A DNA stretch of 64,000 nt, taken from positions 186,001 through 250,000 of the forward strand of contig JBMNIX010000002.1 in assembly GCA_050951365.1 (NCBI GenBank), given 5' to 3'. This stretch comes from JAAYHG01 sp012735455. Lineage in GTDB: Bacteria > Bacillota > DTU030 > DUMP01. Position numbers and translations under genes: made by a program. How positions within the stretch are numbered: the first letter of the stretch is position 1; every line of letters starts with the position of its first letter. Below, one piece after another: positions 34,243-41,048 of this stretch. The notes below the pieces were generated by a model that saw nothing but the letters and a program-made list of their open reading frames with translations, made no database searches and was not told the DNA's origin.

Positions 34243-35147
34243 CTCAGGATAAAGGAAAGAGCCAGCAGGAGTCCGGTAAGCCCGTGTACGATGATGGTTG
34301 CTGCGGAAGCGGCAGTAAGCCTTCTTGGCTCGCCTAGACCGAGTTGAACCTGCCTTACCGCCCACAAGGCCAGTGGAAGGGTTAGGCAGCCGCTGAGCGA
34401 AACGAACGGACAGGCGCTGAGCGCCACTGCTGTTAGGATAGACAAGTAGGCCGAGAGAAAAAAGACGAATGTGCCCGGCAGAGCGTGCCTGGGTCCCAAG
34501 CGGACCACCAGGTTCCTTTTGCCGGCTTCTTTGTCCTCGGCATGGTCGGCAAACTCGTTAACCAGGAGCACGTTGGCAATGAGAAAACCCAGCGGCAGGC
34601 TGGCCAGGAGTGCCGCCTGTGAGAAGGTTCCGCCCTGTACTGCATAGGAGCCCAGGATGGCAAGAGGCCCGAAAACCAGGCCGATGGTCGCTTCACCCAG
34701 TCCGCGGTAAGAGAGTCTTACCGGCGGGGCGGTGTAGCAGTAACCTGCTACTAGGCCCAGAAGCCCCAGCAGGGTCACCAGCACCCCGCGTTTTAGCCCG
34801 AAGTAGAGGGCGATGAGCATTGCTAGAGCGAAATGACCCCATATGAGTAAGGTGTAATCCATGGGCCCAAGCACACCCTTTTGTAGTAAACCGCTACCGC
34901 CGCTAAAGGGTTTCACCGGGCGTGCCGGATCAGCTCCACTCAGGTAGTCAAAGTAATCGTTGGCTGCATTGGCACCGAAGTGAAGGGCCACTACGCCCAG
35001 GAGATTTAACAAAAAGTAGCGACCGTTCAGGGGAAGGCCATGCCCAAAGGCCATGGCTGTTCCTACCAGAACAGGGAGTACGGAAGCGGTTACGAAAGGG
35101 CCGCGTACGGCGCTAAAGTAAATCCGTGCGGACCACTTTGTCTTCAA
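34239..35147 (-). CDS. menA: 1,4-dihydroxy-2-naphthoate polyprenyltransferase (MenA), UbiA family
   Basis: 302 aa membrane prenyltransferase that attaches the isoprenoid tail to DHNA to make demethylmenaquinone. TTG start with AAAGGAG upstream. The two aspartate motifs are clear: NAANDYFDYLSGAD near residue 58 and FADHAEDKEAGKRN near residue 195, in a bundle of eight to nine helices. It is last gene of the hydrogenase-quinone operon, 56 bases after the flavoprotein gene. Another UbiA enzyme is possible, but PVKPFSGGSGLLQ favours MenA. Confidence 0.87.
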   Translation of the reverse strand: MKTKWSARIYFSAVRGPFVTASVLPVLVGTAMAFGHGLPLNGRYFLLNLLGVVALHFGANAANDYFDYLSGADPARPVKPFSGGSGLLQKGVLGPMDYTLLIWGHFALAMLIALYFGLKRGVLVTLLGLLGLVAGYCYTAPPVRLSYRGLGEATIGLVFGPLAILGSYAVQGGTFSQAALLASLPLGFLIANVLLVNEFADHAEDKEAGKRNLVVRLGPRHALPGTFVFFLSAYLSILTAVALSACPFVSLSGCLTLPLALWAVRQVQLGLGEPRRLTAASAATIIVHGLTGLLLALSFILS

Positions 35148-35203
35148 GTGTCAAGAACTCCTTTCATGGCCTTGGCTCTGGTCCCCATACCCCGACCTGT
35201 GTT

Positions 35204-36367
35204 CTAGTGGAGCTGCCTCTCAATGTCAAGAGCAGGACGGGTTTGGTAAGCCTTTGGGTTAGTCATGATGCGCTCAAACAGCTCTAGCCGCTGCGGCTCT
35301 GACGCGAGGCGGCGAAAAAACCTTCTCTTAGTGCCGCTTAAGATGGCCAGCATCAGGGAGCGGCTGAGCTCGGTCCTAAACTCCTGGCCGCAGGCGCGGT
35401 TGTACAGGCCTTGGGCTGAGGAAGGGCCTGCTCCTCTCTCCCCCAGGGCAGCTACTAGCGTCTCAGCGGCCAGCTGGCCGCTGCGCAGGGCGAAGAAAAT
35501 ACCCTCGCCGGAAAAAGGATCGGCGAAACCGGCTGCATCCCCGGCCAGGATTACCTGGCCGCGGCCGGTGCGCCAGGTGAGGCCACCGGCCGGCAGGAAC
35601 GCCCCGCGTACCTTCAGCTTGTAAGGTCCTACGCCCCACCTGAGCTGCAGTTGGCGCGCAAAGCCGCCAAAGAGCGGAACAAGGTTTTTACCGGTCTTGG
35701 CCCAGGTGCCTATGCCCAAGTTAACTTTTTCTCGATAGGGAAACGCCCAACCAAAAGAGTAGGGTAGTGGCAGACAATAAAACTGGATGGCGCAGCCGCC
35801 CGAAAACAGTTCTTCGATACGGGAGGAAGGGAGCGGCAGCTCGGCGGCGACAGCCAGCCCCAAGCGCCAGGGGGAGGGTCGCCCAGAAAAGAGCGAACGT
35901 GCTACCTTGCTGAACACGCCATCGGCCCCGATCACCCCCCGGGCTGTGATGCTGCCAGAGTGGGTACGAATGTTAATATGACCCTCTTTTTCCTCTCCTA
36001 TGCCTGTGCAGGCTGTTGCTGGCCGAAACTCGGCCCCGGCGCGACAGGCTTCTTCCACCATAAAGGCATCCAGGCGCGCCCGGTCGGTAGTGAACCCTAA
36101 AAAGGCTGCTTCACGGGCCAAACAGGTCTCCCCATCGGGGCCTACAAGCTGGACCACACTGATCCGTCGCTCGCCTACCTGTGGGGCCAGTGGTAGTCCC
36201 AAGGCCTGCAAACTCTTGGCGGAAAGAAGGCCACCACAGATCTTGGGGCGCGGGAAGTCCTTTTTGTCCAGGAGCAACACCTTCGCCCCCCGCAGCGCGG
36301 CACAGCGAGCCGCCTGACTGCCGGCCGGGCCCGCTCCCACCACCACCAGATCCCACTCAGGGGACAT
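35204..36367 (-). CDS. Geranylgeranyl reductase family flavoprotein
   Basis: 387 aa FAD-dependent oxidoreductase. The N-terminal Rossmann motif VVVGAGPAGSQAARCAALRG binds FAD, KICGGLLS is the Cys-Gly-Gly segment typical of geranylgeranyl reductases, and VILAGDAAGFADPFSGEGI is the second FAD motif. ATG 36367 is preferred over GTG 36376 because AGGTGA then has proper spacing. The family saturates isoprenoid chains of lipids or quinones (e.g. MenJ acts on the menaquinone tail). Since menA follows directly, reduction of the menaquinone side chain is a reasonable inference. Confidence 0.8.
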   Translation of the reverse strand: MSPEWDLVVVGAGPAGSQAARCAALRGAKVLLLDKKDFPRPKICGGLLSAKSLQALGLPLAPQVGERRISVVQLVGPDGETCLAREAAFLGFTTDRARLDAFMVEEACRAGAEFRPATACTGIGEEKEGHINIRTHSGSITARGVIGADGVFSKVARSLFSGRPSPWRLGLAVAAELPLPSSRIEELFSGGCAIQFYCLPLPYSFGWAFPYREKVNLGIGTWAKTGKNLVPLFGGFARQLQLRWGVGPYKLKVRGAFLPAGGLTWRTGRGQVILAGDAAGFADPFSGEGIFFALRSGQLAAETLVAALGERGAGPSSAQGLYNRACGQEFRTELSRSLMLAILSGTKRRFFRRLASEPQRLELFERIMTNPKAYQTRPALDIERQLH

Positions 36368-36383
36368 GTATTTCACCTGCCTC

Positions 36384-36818
36384 TTATTTCTGCCACAGCA
36401 GCCGGGAGACTAGATTTGCTGCCCGGGGCACCGCTTTGGCCACGGCGGGGGAAAGATCGAGCCCCCAGTCGATCCGCTCGGGTTCCACCCCCACAGCCCA
36501 GCCTGCCTGGACCTGATAGTCCTGCAGGAGGTGGTAAAAGGAGATGTCGTGCAAGGAGGCGAAGGGCTCTACCGGGCGCAGGTTCGTGAGGGGAAGGAGA
36601 TAGATACTCCCCGGGGGGCCATGGCCTGAGAAGGCATCCACCACGATGACTCCGTGTCCTTCTTTAAGCGGAGTGGCCAGAGCCAGTGGGTCCACCCCTG
36701 CTTCCAGGAGCTCTACGCCTGGAGGGAGCATCCTGGTGGCCAGGGTCTGAATCACCCTTACCCCCACGCCCTCGTCACCCAGAAGTATGTTGCCGACTCC
36801 AGCCACCGTCCACTTCAC
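36384..36818 (-). CDS. [NiFe] hydrogenase maturation endopeptidase (HyaD/HycI-like, M52)
   Basis: 144 aa from GTG 36818 (GGGAGG upstream). The frame is open far upstream, but that part lies over the cytochrome b gene and is not coding. Family features: VAGVGNILLGDEGVGVRVI (nickel-sensing acidic residue), VIVVDAFSGHGPPGS and SLHDISFYHLL (metal-binding histidine). It removes the C-terminal peptide of the hydrogenase large subunit after nickel insertion, cutting behind the last His of DPCYSCAVH. Its neighbour is the large subunit gene it serves. Confidence 0.87.
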   Translation of the reverse strand: MKWTVAGVGNILLGDEGVGVRVIQTLATRMLPPGVELLEAGVDPLALATPLKEGHGVIVVDAFSGHGPPGSIYLLPLTNLRPVEPFASLHDISFYHLLQDYQVQAGWAVGVEPERIDWGLDLSPAVAKAVPRAANLVSRLLWQK

Positions 36819-36823
36819 CGGAC

Positions 36824-37393
36824 CTAGATCCTCCCTGTAATGATAGACTTTAGGCGCCTTTGACCACCGGTGAGGGCCAGGTAGATGTGCACGGTAGTGG
36901 TGACGGCCAGCACCACCGATGTAAGGAAGAGCTTCTGTCGTACCCGGGAGAGGCCGCCCAAGTACTTGACCAGGTGCGGAAAGGCGTTGGGTTTGGTAAG
37001 AATCCCGCCCAGCAAACCAGCTATTGGAAGCAAGGCGCTCCAAATTGTAAAGACCAGTTTTTCTCCGGGATTGTACTTGCCGTAGGGCGGTTCCACTGGG
37101 CGCAACAAGAGGTAATAGCCTGCCAGCTGCGGTAAGGACTTGAGGTCCTTGAGCCGCACTAAGAGGTTGCGCCAATCCCCACTCACCAGGGCATAGTACA
37201 GCCGGGCCACCAGGTTAAAAACGAAGATGCTGGCTGCGGAGAGGTGTATGCGGCGGGTTTGCGCCAGGGAGCGAAAGCCGAAGCGCCGATCTGGAAAGGC
37301 GACGTTGAACCCGCTGTAGATCAAAACCAGCACCGTGATTGCGTTTGCCCAGTGAAAGAAACGTACGGCTCCAGTGTGTCGCAGCCGAGACAT
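36824..37393 (-). CDS. Hydrogenase cytochrome b subunit (HyaC-like)
   Basis: 189 aa membrane cytochrome with about four to five helices. ATG 37393 (MSRLRHTGAVRFFHWANAI) is preferred to ATG 37399 because AAGGGGA then has proper spacing. Candidate haem-ligand histidines lie in RFFHWANAI, RRIHLSAASIF and TVHIYLALTG. It anchors the hydrogenase and passes electrons to menaquinone. Located between the large subunit and the protease genes. Confidence 0.85.
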   Translation of the reverse strand: MSRLRHTGAVRFFHWANAITVLVLIYSGFNVAFPDRRFGFRSLAQTRRIHLSAASIFVFNLVARLYYALVSGDWRNLLVRLKDLKSLPQLAGYYLLLRPVEPPYGKYNPGEKLVFTIWSALLPIAGLLGGILTKPNAFPHLVKYLGGLSRVRQKLFLTSVVLAVTTTVHIYLALTGGQRRLKSIITGRI

Positions 37394-37434
37394 TTTCATT
37401 CCCCTTATCTTGATGTGACTCTTTCCTTCATCAG

Positions 37435-38835
37435 TCAAAACACGCGCCACAGCTTGGTTCCATGCGCTGTGCTCATATGCACAGCGCATGAGTAACAGGG
37501 ATCAAACGAGCGCAAAATCCGTCCCGCTTCGGTGGGATTCTCCGGGTCCCGCACCCGCGTTCCTTCCAGTGCCTTCTCAACCGGCCCAGGCTGCCCGGTG
37601 GCATCTGCCGGGGAGTAGTTCCAGGCCGAGGGCGTGATTATCTGGTAGTGTGCAATGCGCCCGCCCTTTATCATCACCCAGTGCCCCAGCGCCCCGCGCA
37701 TGGCTCCGGTGAGCCCTACGCCGGTTGCTTCCTTTGGTACCTTGAAGTCCCGGTATGTGGGCTCCCCGGGCTTAAGCTGCCTGAGCCACTCCTCCGTCAA
37801 GTCTGTGAGCAGCAGCGCTTCCTTGGCGCGGGCAAAAAGTCGGTCCAGGGTAGAGATGCCTCGGCGCCAGTATCCGTTTACCCACATCCGCGCCAGCGGT
37901 CCGGTTTCGTAAGCTTTCCCATCGTAGCGGGGGGCCTTGATCCAAGAGTAGGCACCCTCTTTCCCTGGCTCTGGCTTGGTGCTGCCGTGTTCTGGTTTTT
38001 CTGTACCGGTACCGCTGTACCAAGAACGGGTTACGTCTTCGGTTATGCGTTTTGGGTCCAGCTCCAGCACGCGTCTGTTCTCCACACGTCCCGCAGCCAG
38101 GGCCACCTTGCCGGTATTACTTACTCTGAAGCTAGGGAAGGCCAGGAGGCGACCGTAGCCGCGTCCAAGAAGCCAGTACTCGGGATAGAATTCTGCCACA
38201 ATCTCAAGGTCGGGCCACAGACGCTCGTTTAGGAAGTGGCGCAGGCGGGCCACCATGCTCAACGATGCCATGACTCGTTCCGCTGTCGGCGGCAGCGGAA
38301 AGCCGCCGGCAATCAGGCCGTGCTGGTGCGGAGCCTTGCTGCTCAAGAGGCCGGCCAGCTCGTGGGCCAGGATGCGCATTTTCATGGCCTCGCTGTAACT
38401 CTCCACCAGACGTTGGTTTTGTTTCTGGGGCAGGCGATAATCCGTAATGGGGTTGGGGACCAGCGGCGGAACAGGCGGGCCGCGGAAGTAGTCGGGCAGC
38501 GCCAGCATGTACATGAAGGTTATGTGGTTCATCAGGACGTCGGCCGCAAAGGCTATGTTACGTAGCAGCAGTCCGTTTTGCGGAACCTCCACTTTGGCAG
38601 TGTCTTCCAGCGCCAGGGCTGCTGCCACCCCGTGGGCGGCAGAACAAATGCCGCAGATGCGTTGTGTGAGGTAAGGGGCGTCCCGGGGATCTCTTCCCTC
38701 CAGGATTTTCTCAAAGCCGCGGAAATAGAGACTTGTGCTGCGGGCCCTTACCACCACGCCTTCCTCAAGCTCCAGGGTCAGTGTGGCGTCGCCGTGTACG
38801 CGCTCCACCGGATTGATCACTACTTTTCTGGTCAC
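37435..38835 (-). CDS. [NiFe] uptake hydrogenase large subunit
   Basis: 466 aa catalytic subunit. The nickel-iron site is complete: L1 motif RICGICSAAH gives C61 and C64, and the L2 motif DPCYSCAVH gives C447 and C450. H453 is followed by a 13-residue tail (MSTAHGTKLWRVF) that the maturation protease should remove. GTG start directly after the small subunit stop with AGGAG upstream. The L2 and tail codons lie in a perfect 12-bp inverted repeat (37461-37490). Group 1 membrane-bound uptake hydrogenase is inferred from the cytochrome b partner. Confidence 0.94.
   Translation of the reverse strand: MTRKVVINPVERVHGDATLTLELEEGVVVRARSTSLYFRGFEKILEGRDPRDAPYLTQRICGICSAAHGVAAALALEDTAKVEVPQNGLLLRNIAFAADVLMNHITFMYMLALPDYFRGPPVPPLVPNPITDYRLPQKQNQRLVESYSEAMKMRILAHELAGLLSSKAPHQHGLIAGGFPLPPTAERVMASLSMVARLRHFLNERLWPDLEIVAEFYPEYWLLGRGYGRLLAFPSFRVSNTGKVALAAGRVENRRVLELDPKRITEDVTRSWYSGTGTEKPEHGSTKPEPGKEGAYSWIKAPRYDGKAYETGPLARMWVNGYWRRGISTLDRLFARAKEALLLTDLTEEWLRQLKPGEPTYRDFKVPKEATGVGLTGAMRGALGHWVMIKGGRIAHYQIITPSAWNYSPADATGQPGPVEKALEGTRVRDPENPTEAGRILRSFDPCYSCAVHMSTAHGTKLWRVF
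37461..37490 (-). repeat. Perfect 12-bp inverted repeat inside hydrogenase large subunit 3' end
   Basis: CATGCGCTGTGC (37461-37472), six-base loop, GCACAGCGCATG (37479-37490). It lies in frame over the residues around the maturation cleavage site, 26 bases before the stop codon. Confidence 0.85.
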
Positions 38836-40008
38836 TTACTCCTGCCACGTCCCTTTCTTATCCGGATACCAGGCGTGGCGCTTGAGACGCAGCGCCGCCA
38901 GGACCTTGCCCGGGAGGGTCTTGGTACCGCGGGGTGCTACTTTGGGGAGACCACGCTTCAAGGTTTCAGCCAGGCGGCCGCTTCCCCAGGTCAAAGCCAG
39001 GTGGGCACCGATACCCACCCCTGTAGCCAGCCCTGCTGCCCGTGCTACCCGGTTGGCTGTGGTTATTACTCCGGGAAGCCTGATGTCCGGCAGGTGCTCA
39101 AAGAAGGGTTCCATCTCATCCGGGAAACCGGGAGTGGTGCAGCCGATGCAGGGTGTGTTGTCTTCCACAGGCCAGTTGTGGCCGCTGTTCCACTGGCGAA
39201 TAGGACAGTCTGCGAAGGTCACCGGTCCCTTACAGCCCAATCGGTAGAGACAGCCCTCATCACCGAGATGGCGGGCAAAGATACCGTTCTCGAAGTACTG
39301 CCGTCGCGTGCATAAGTTGTGTATTGTCCGGCCAAAAAAGTCCGTGGGCCGACCGTCCGCGTCGAGCTCCGGCATGCCGTACAGCAGCAGATGGGCCAGG
39401 GTGCCCACTGCCCAGTCCGGGTGGATTGGGCAGCCGGGAACGTTGATCACCCGGCGCTTAGGGAGTACCTTTTGAACCCCCACGCAACCGGCCGGGTTAG
39501 GGTACGCCGCTGAGGGTCCACCCCAGGCAGCACAGTCCCCCACAGCCATAACATAGCGTGCCCGCTCGCCCAGGTGTTTTATGGCCTGGTAGGCAGTGAG
39601 GGGTTCGCGGCGCGCGGCGGGGCCGAGGAGGCCGCGCTGGGTACCGACAACGGTAAACCCTTCCGTGTTCCCGACAGGAATGGCACCCTCCACTATCAGG
39701 ATGTAGTTGCCGGCTTCACGGGTATAAAGGTCGTACATCACCTGCATGGCGGTATTGCCACCGGCGGCCATGAGGATGTAGTGGTAGCGAAAGTCCACCA
39801 GGTACTTCATGATTTCTTCCATGGTAGGGCTGGTGGCGTTTTCGAAGGATATGGTATCTCCGGTACAGGAGAGGGCCTCGATCCAGATCACAGGTAGCTT
39901 GGGCTGCTTTGTAAGCATCCTGTCCAGCTCTGGCTTCAGTGCATCTGCCAGGTAAGTATAGGCCTTCTTCCCTGCCTGGAGCAGAGTGCGGAAATCCTCG
40001 TATTGCAG
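38836..40008 (-). CDS. [NiFe] uptake hydrogenase small subunit
   Basis: Iron-sulfur subunit that takes electrons from the NiFe site. The first ATG (39918) has no SD, but the frame stays open upstream to a CTG at 40008 placed 6 bases after AAAGGAGGG, giving 390 aa; I favour that start. Numbering from ATG 39918: proximal cluster region C18-x-x-D21 (SCTGD), C129 (VGDCAAWGG) and C163 (VPGCPIHPDW). The fourth ligand is Asp where most families have Cys. Distal and medial cluster residues (IHNLC, GDEGCLYRLGCKGP, NTPCIGCTTPGFPD) are present. No twin-arginine signal is visible, so export would need another partner or the enzyme faces inward. The C-terminal region is amphipathic rather than a clear anchor. 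Confidence 0.88.
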   Translation of the reverse strand: MQYEDFRTLLQAGKKAYTYLADALKPELDRMLTKQPKLPVIWIEALSCTGDTISFENATSPTMEEIMKYLVDFRYHYILMAAGGNTAMQVMYDLYTREAGNYILIVEGAIPVGNTEGFTVVGTQRGLLGPAARREPLTAYQAIKHLGERARYVMAVGDCAAWGGPSAAYPNPAGCVGVQKVLPKRRVINVPGCPIHPDWAVGTLAHLLLYGMPELDADGRPTDFFGRTIHNLCTRRQYFENGIFARHLGDEGCLYRLGCKGPVTFADCPIRQWNSGHNWPVEDNTPCIGCTTPGFPDEMEPFFEHLPDIRLPGVITTANRVARAAGLATGVGIGAHLALTWGSGRLAETLKRGLPKVAPRGTKTLPGKVLAALRLKRHAWYPDKKGTWQE

Positions 40009-40192
40009 ACGAAGCCCTCCTTTCCACCAGTGTTAGTCATTACCAACATGCCGGGGCAATATGTGCTCCCACGCGGTTTACTTGCCCCGCAAAACCCTCC
40101 CCTTGAGAGGCATGACCGAGGTGGTCCGCTGCATACAAACTGGTGTGTTGGTACATCCTGAAGGGGAGATGGGTCTGTAAAGGAGTACCGGC

Positions 40193-40657
40193 ATGGATAA
40201 GAAGGAACTAGAAAAAGCCCTGGGTCTTTTCCTGGCCTTGGAAATGGAACAAGTCAGCCTTTACCAGGTACAGGCAGCGCAGACCGCCGATGAACACAGC
40301 GCTATGGCCCTAAAGCACTTTGCCCAAATCGAGCAGGGCCATGTGGACAACATCGGTGCTGCTCTCCAGTCTCTAGGTGGAGAGCCCGGTCTCCTGGCAG
40401 CTGTCAGTCCCACTTTTGGGAAAATCGCCGGGCACATGACAGAGGTCACGGGCCTGGTTAACCTTCTTCGAGCCAACATCATTATTGAAACCTTCGCCAC
40501 GCGGCACTACCGCTACCTTATTGATCGCGTAGAAGACCCTGGTTTGCGCGAACTCCTCTACATGAACATGATCGACGAGGAACTGCACCGCGCCTGGATG
40601 ATTGACAAGGTCAGAGAACTCACCGGCGCCGATGAAGAAAAAAAGAAACTCCAGTGA
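40193..40657 (+). CDS. Ferritin-like diiron-domain protein
   Basis: 154 aa, four-helix bundle predicted, with the spaced carboxylate/His pattern of ferritin-like diiron proteins: LALEMEQVSLYQ, FAQIEQGHVDNI, IIIETFATRHYRYL and MIDEELHRAWMI (two ExxH-type motifs). SD AAAGGAG precedes the ATG. Role unknown; iron or oxidative stress handling is plausible. It diverges from the hydrogenase operon across a 184-base region in which I found no clear regulator site. Confidence 0.75.
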   Translation: MDKKELEKALGLFLALEMEQVSLYQVQAAQTADEHSAMALKHFAQIEQGHVDNIGAALQSLGGEPGLLAAVSPTFGKIAGHMTEVTGLVNLLRANIIIETFATRHYRYLIDRVEDPGLRELLYMNMIDEELHRAWMIDKVRELTGADEEKKKLQ

Positions 40658-40687
40658 GGAGTTTACCCATGTCTTGTGGACTTGGAA

Positions 40688-40717
40688 CTTACATATTTGT
40701 CCCCAATGCTGTATAAT
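40688..40717 (+). promoter_or_regulatory. Promoter upstream of the cobalamin riboswitch
   Basis: CTTACA at 40688-40693, 18-base spacer, TATAAT at 40712-40717. The start of transcription would fall about 25 bases before the riboswitch. Confidence 0.6.
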
Positions 40718-40744
40718 ATGGTAGAGAGGATAACCTTAACCAAC

Positions 40745-40905
40745 TTAATACCTCGCCAGGTGCACGTGCTTAAAAGGGAAACCGGTGCAAATCCGGTGCG
40801 GTCCCGCCACTGTAAACGGCGTTCTAGCTGCCCACAAGCCACTGGGAAACCGGGAAGGCGGGCAGGGGTAGCCGTGAGCCAGGAGACCTGCCGGCGAGGA
40901 GTGGA
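40745..40905 (+). ncRNA. Cobalamin (AdoCbl-type) riboswitch
   Basis: All hallmarks of the class are visible: P1 stem CCTCGCC (40751-40757) pairing with GGCGAGG (40893-40899); AAAAGGGAA with the GGTGCAAATCCGGTGCGG stem; CCCGCCACTGTAA; a second CCACTGGGAAACCGGGAAGG block; and the B12 box AGCCAGGAGACCTGCC at 40877-40892, a perfect consensus match. It controls the ECF/transcobalamin-like operon that follows, which is direct evidence that this operon handles cobalamin or a precursor. Confidence 0.96.
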
Positions 40906-40939
40906 AACCTACTTCACGCGGATGAAGGAGGTGGAGCAC

Positions 40940-40972
40940 ATGTGCGCCGCCAGAGTAACCCCACCAACGTGA
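40940..40972 (+). CDS. Possible leader peptide in riboswitch expression platform
   Basis: ATG 40940, placed 6 bases after AAGGAGGTG, opens a 10-codon frame (MCAARVTPPT) that ends inside the 5' arm of the terminator stem. It could be a leader peptide coupling translation to termination, or a chance frame behind a strong SD-like sequence. Too short for coding statistics. Confidence 0.35.
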   Translation: MCAARVTPPT

Positions 40973-40991
40973 GTAGGTGGGGTTTAGTTTT
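40957..40991 (+). terminator. Riboswitch-linked terminator hairpin
   Basis: 9-bp perfect stem AACCCCACC (40957-40965) / GGTGGGGTT (40976-40984), then TAGTTTTA. Probably the off-state of the cobalamin riboswitch. Confidence 0.75.
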
Positions 40992-41048
40992 ACCCTTACC
41001 TACAAGCTGTCTTATCCGGTACCAAATGCATTAAGGAGATGAGTGACC

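Noticed and set aside
36819..37175. N-terminal extension of the hydrogenase maturation protease
   Set aside because: The open frame runs antisense-free over the cytochrome b gene in another frame of the same strand; family length and an SD place the start at GTG 36818.
40676..40972. 98-codon open frame over the cobalamin riboswitch
   Set aside because: It is an accidental frame in a structured RNA; only the last 10 codons have an SD and are kept as a low-confidence leader peptide.
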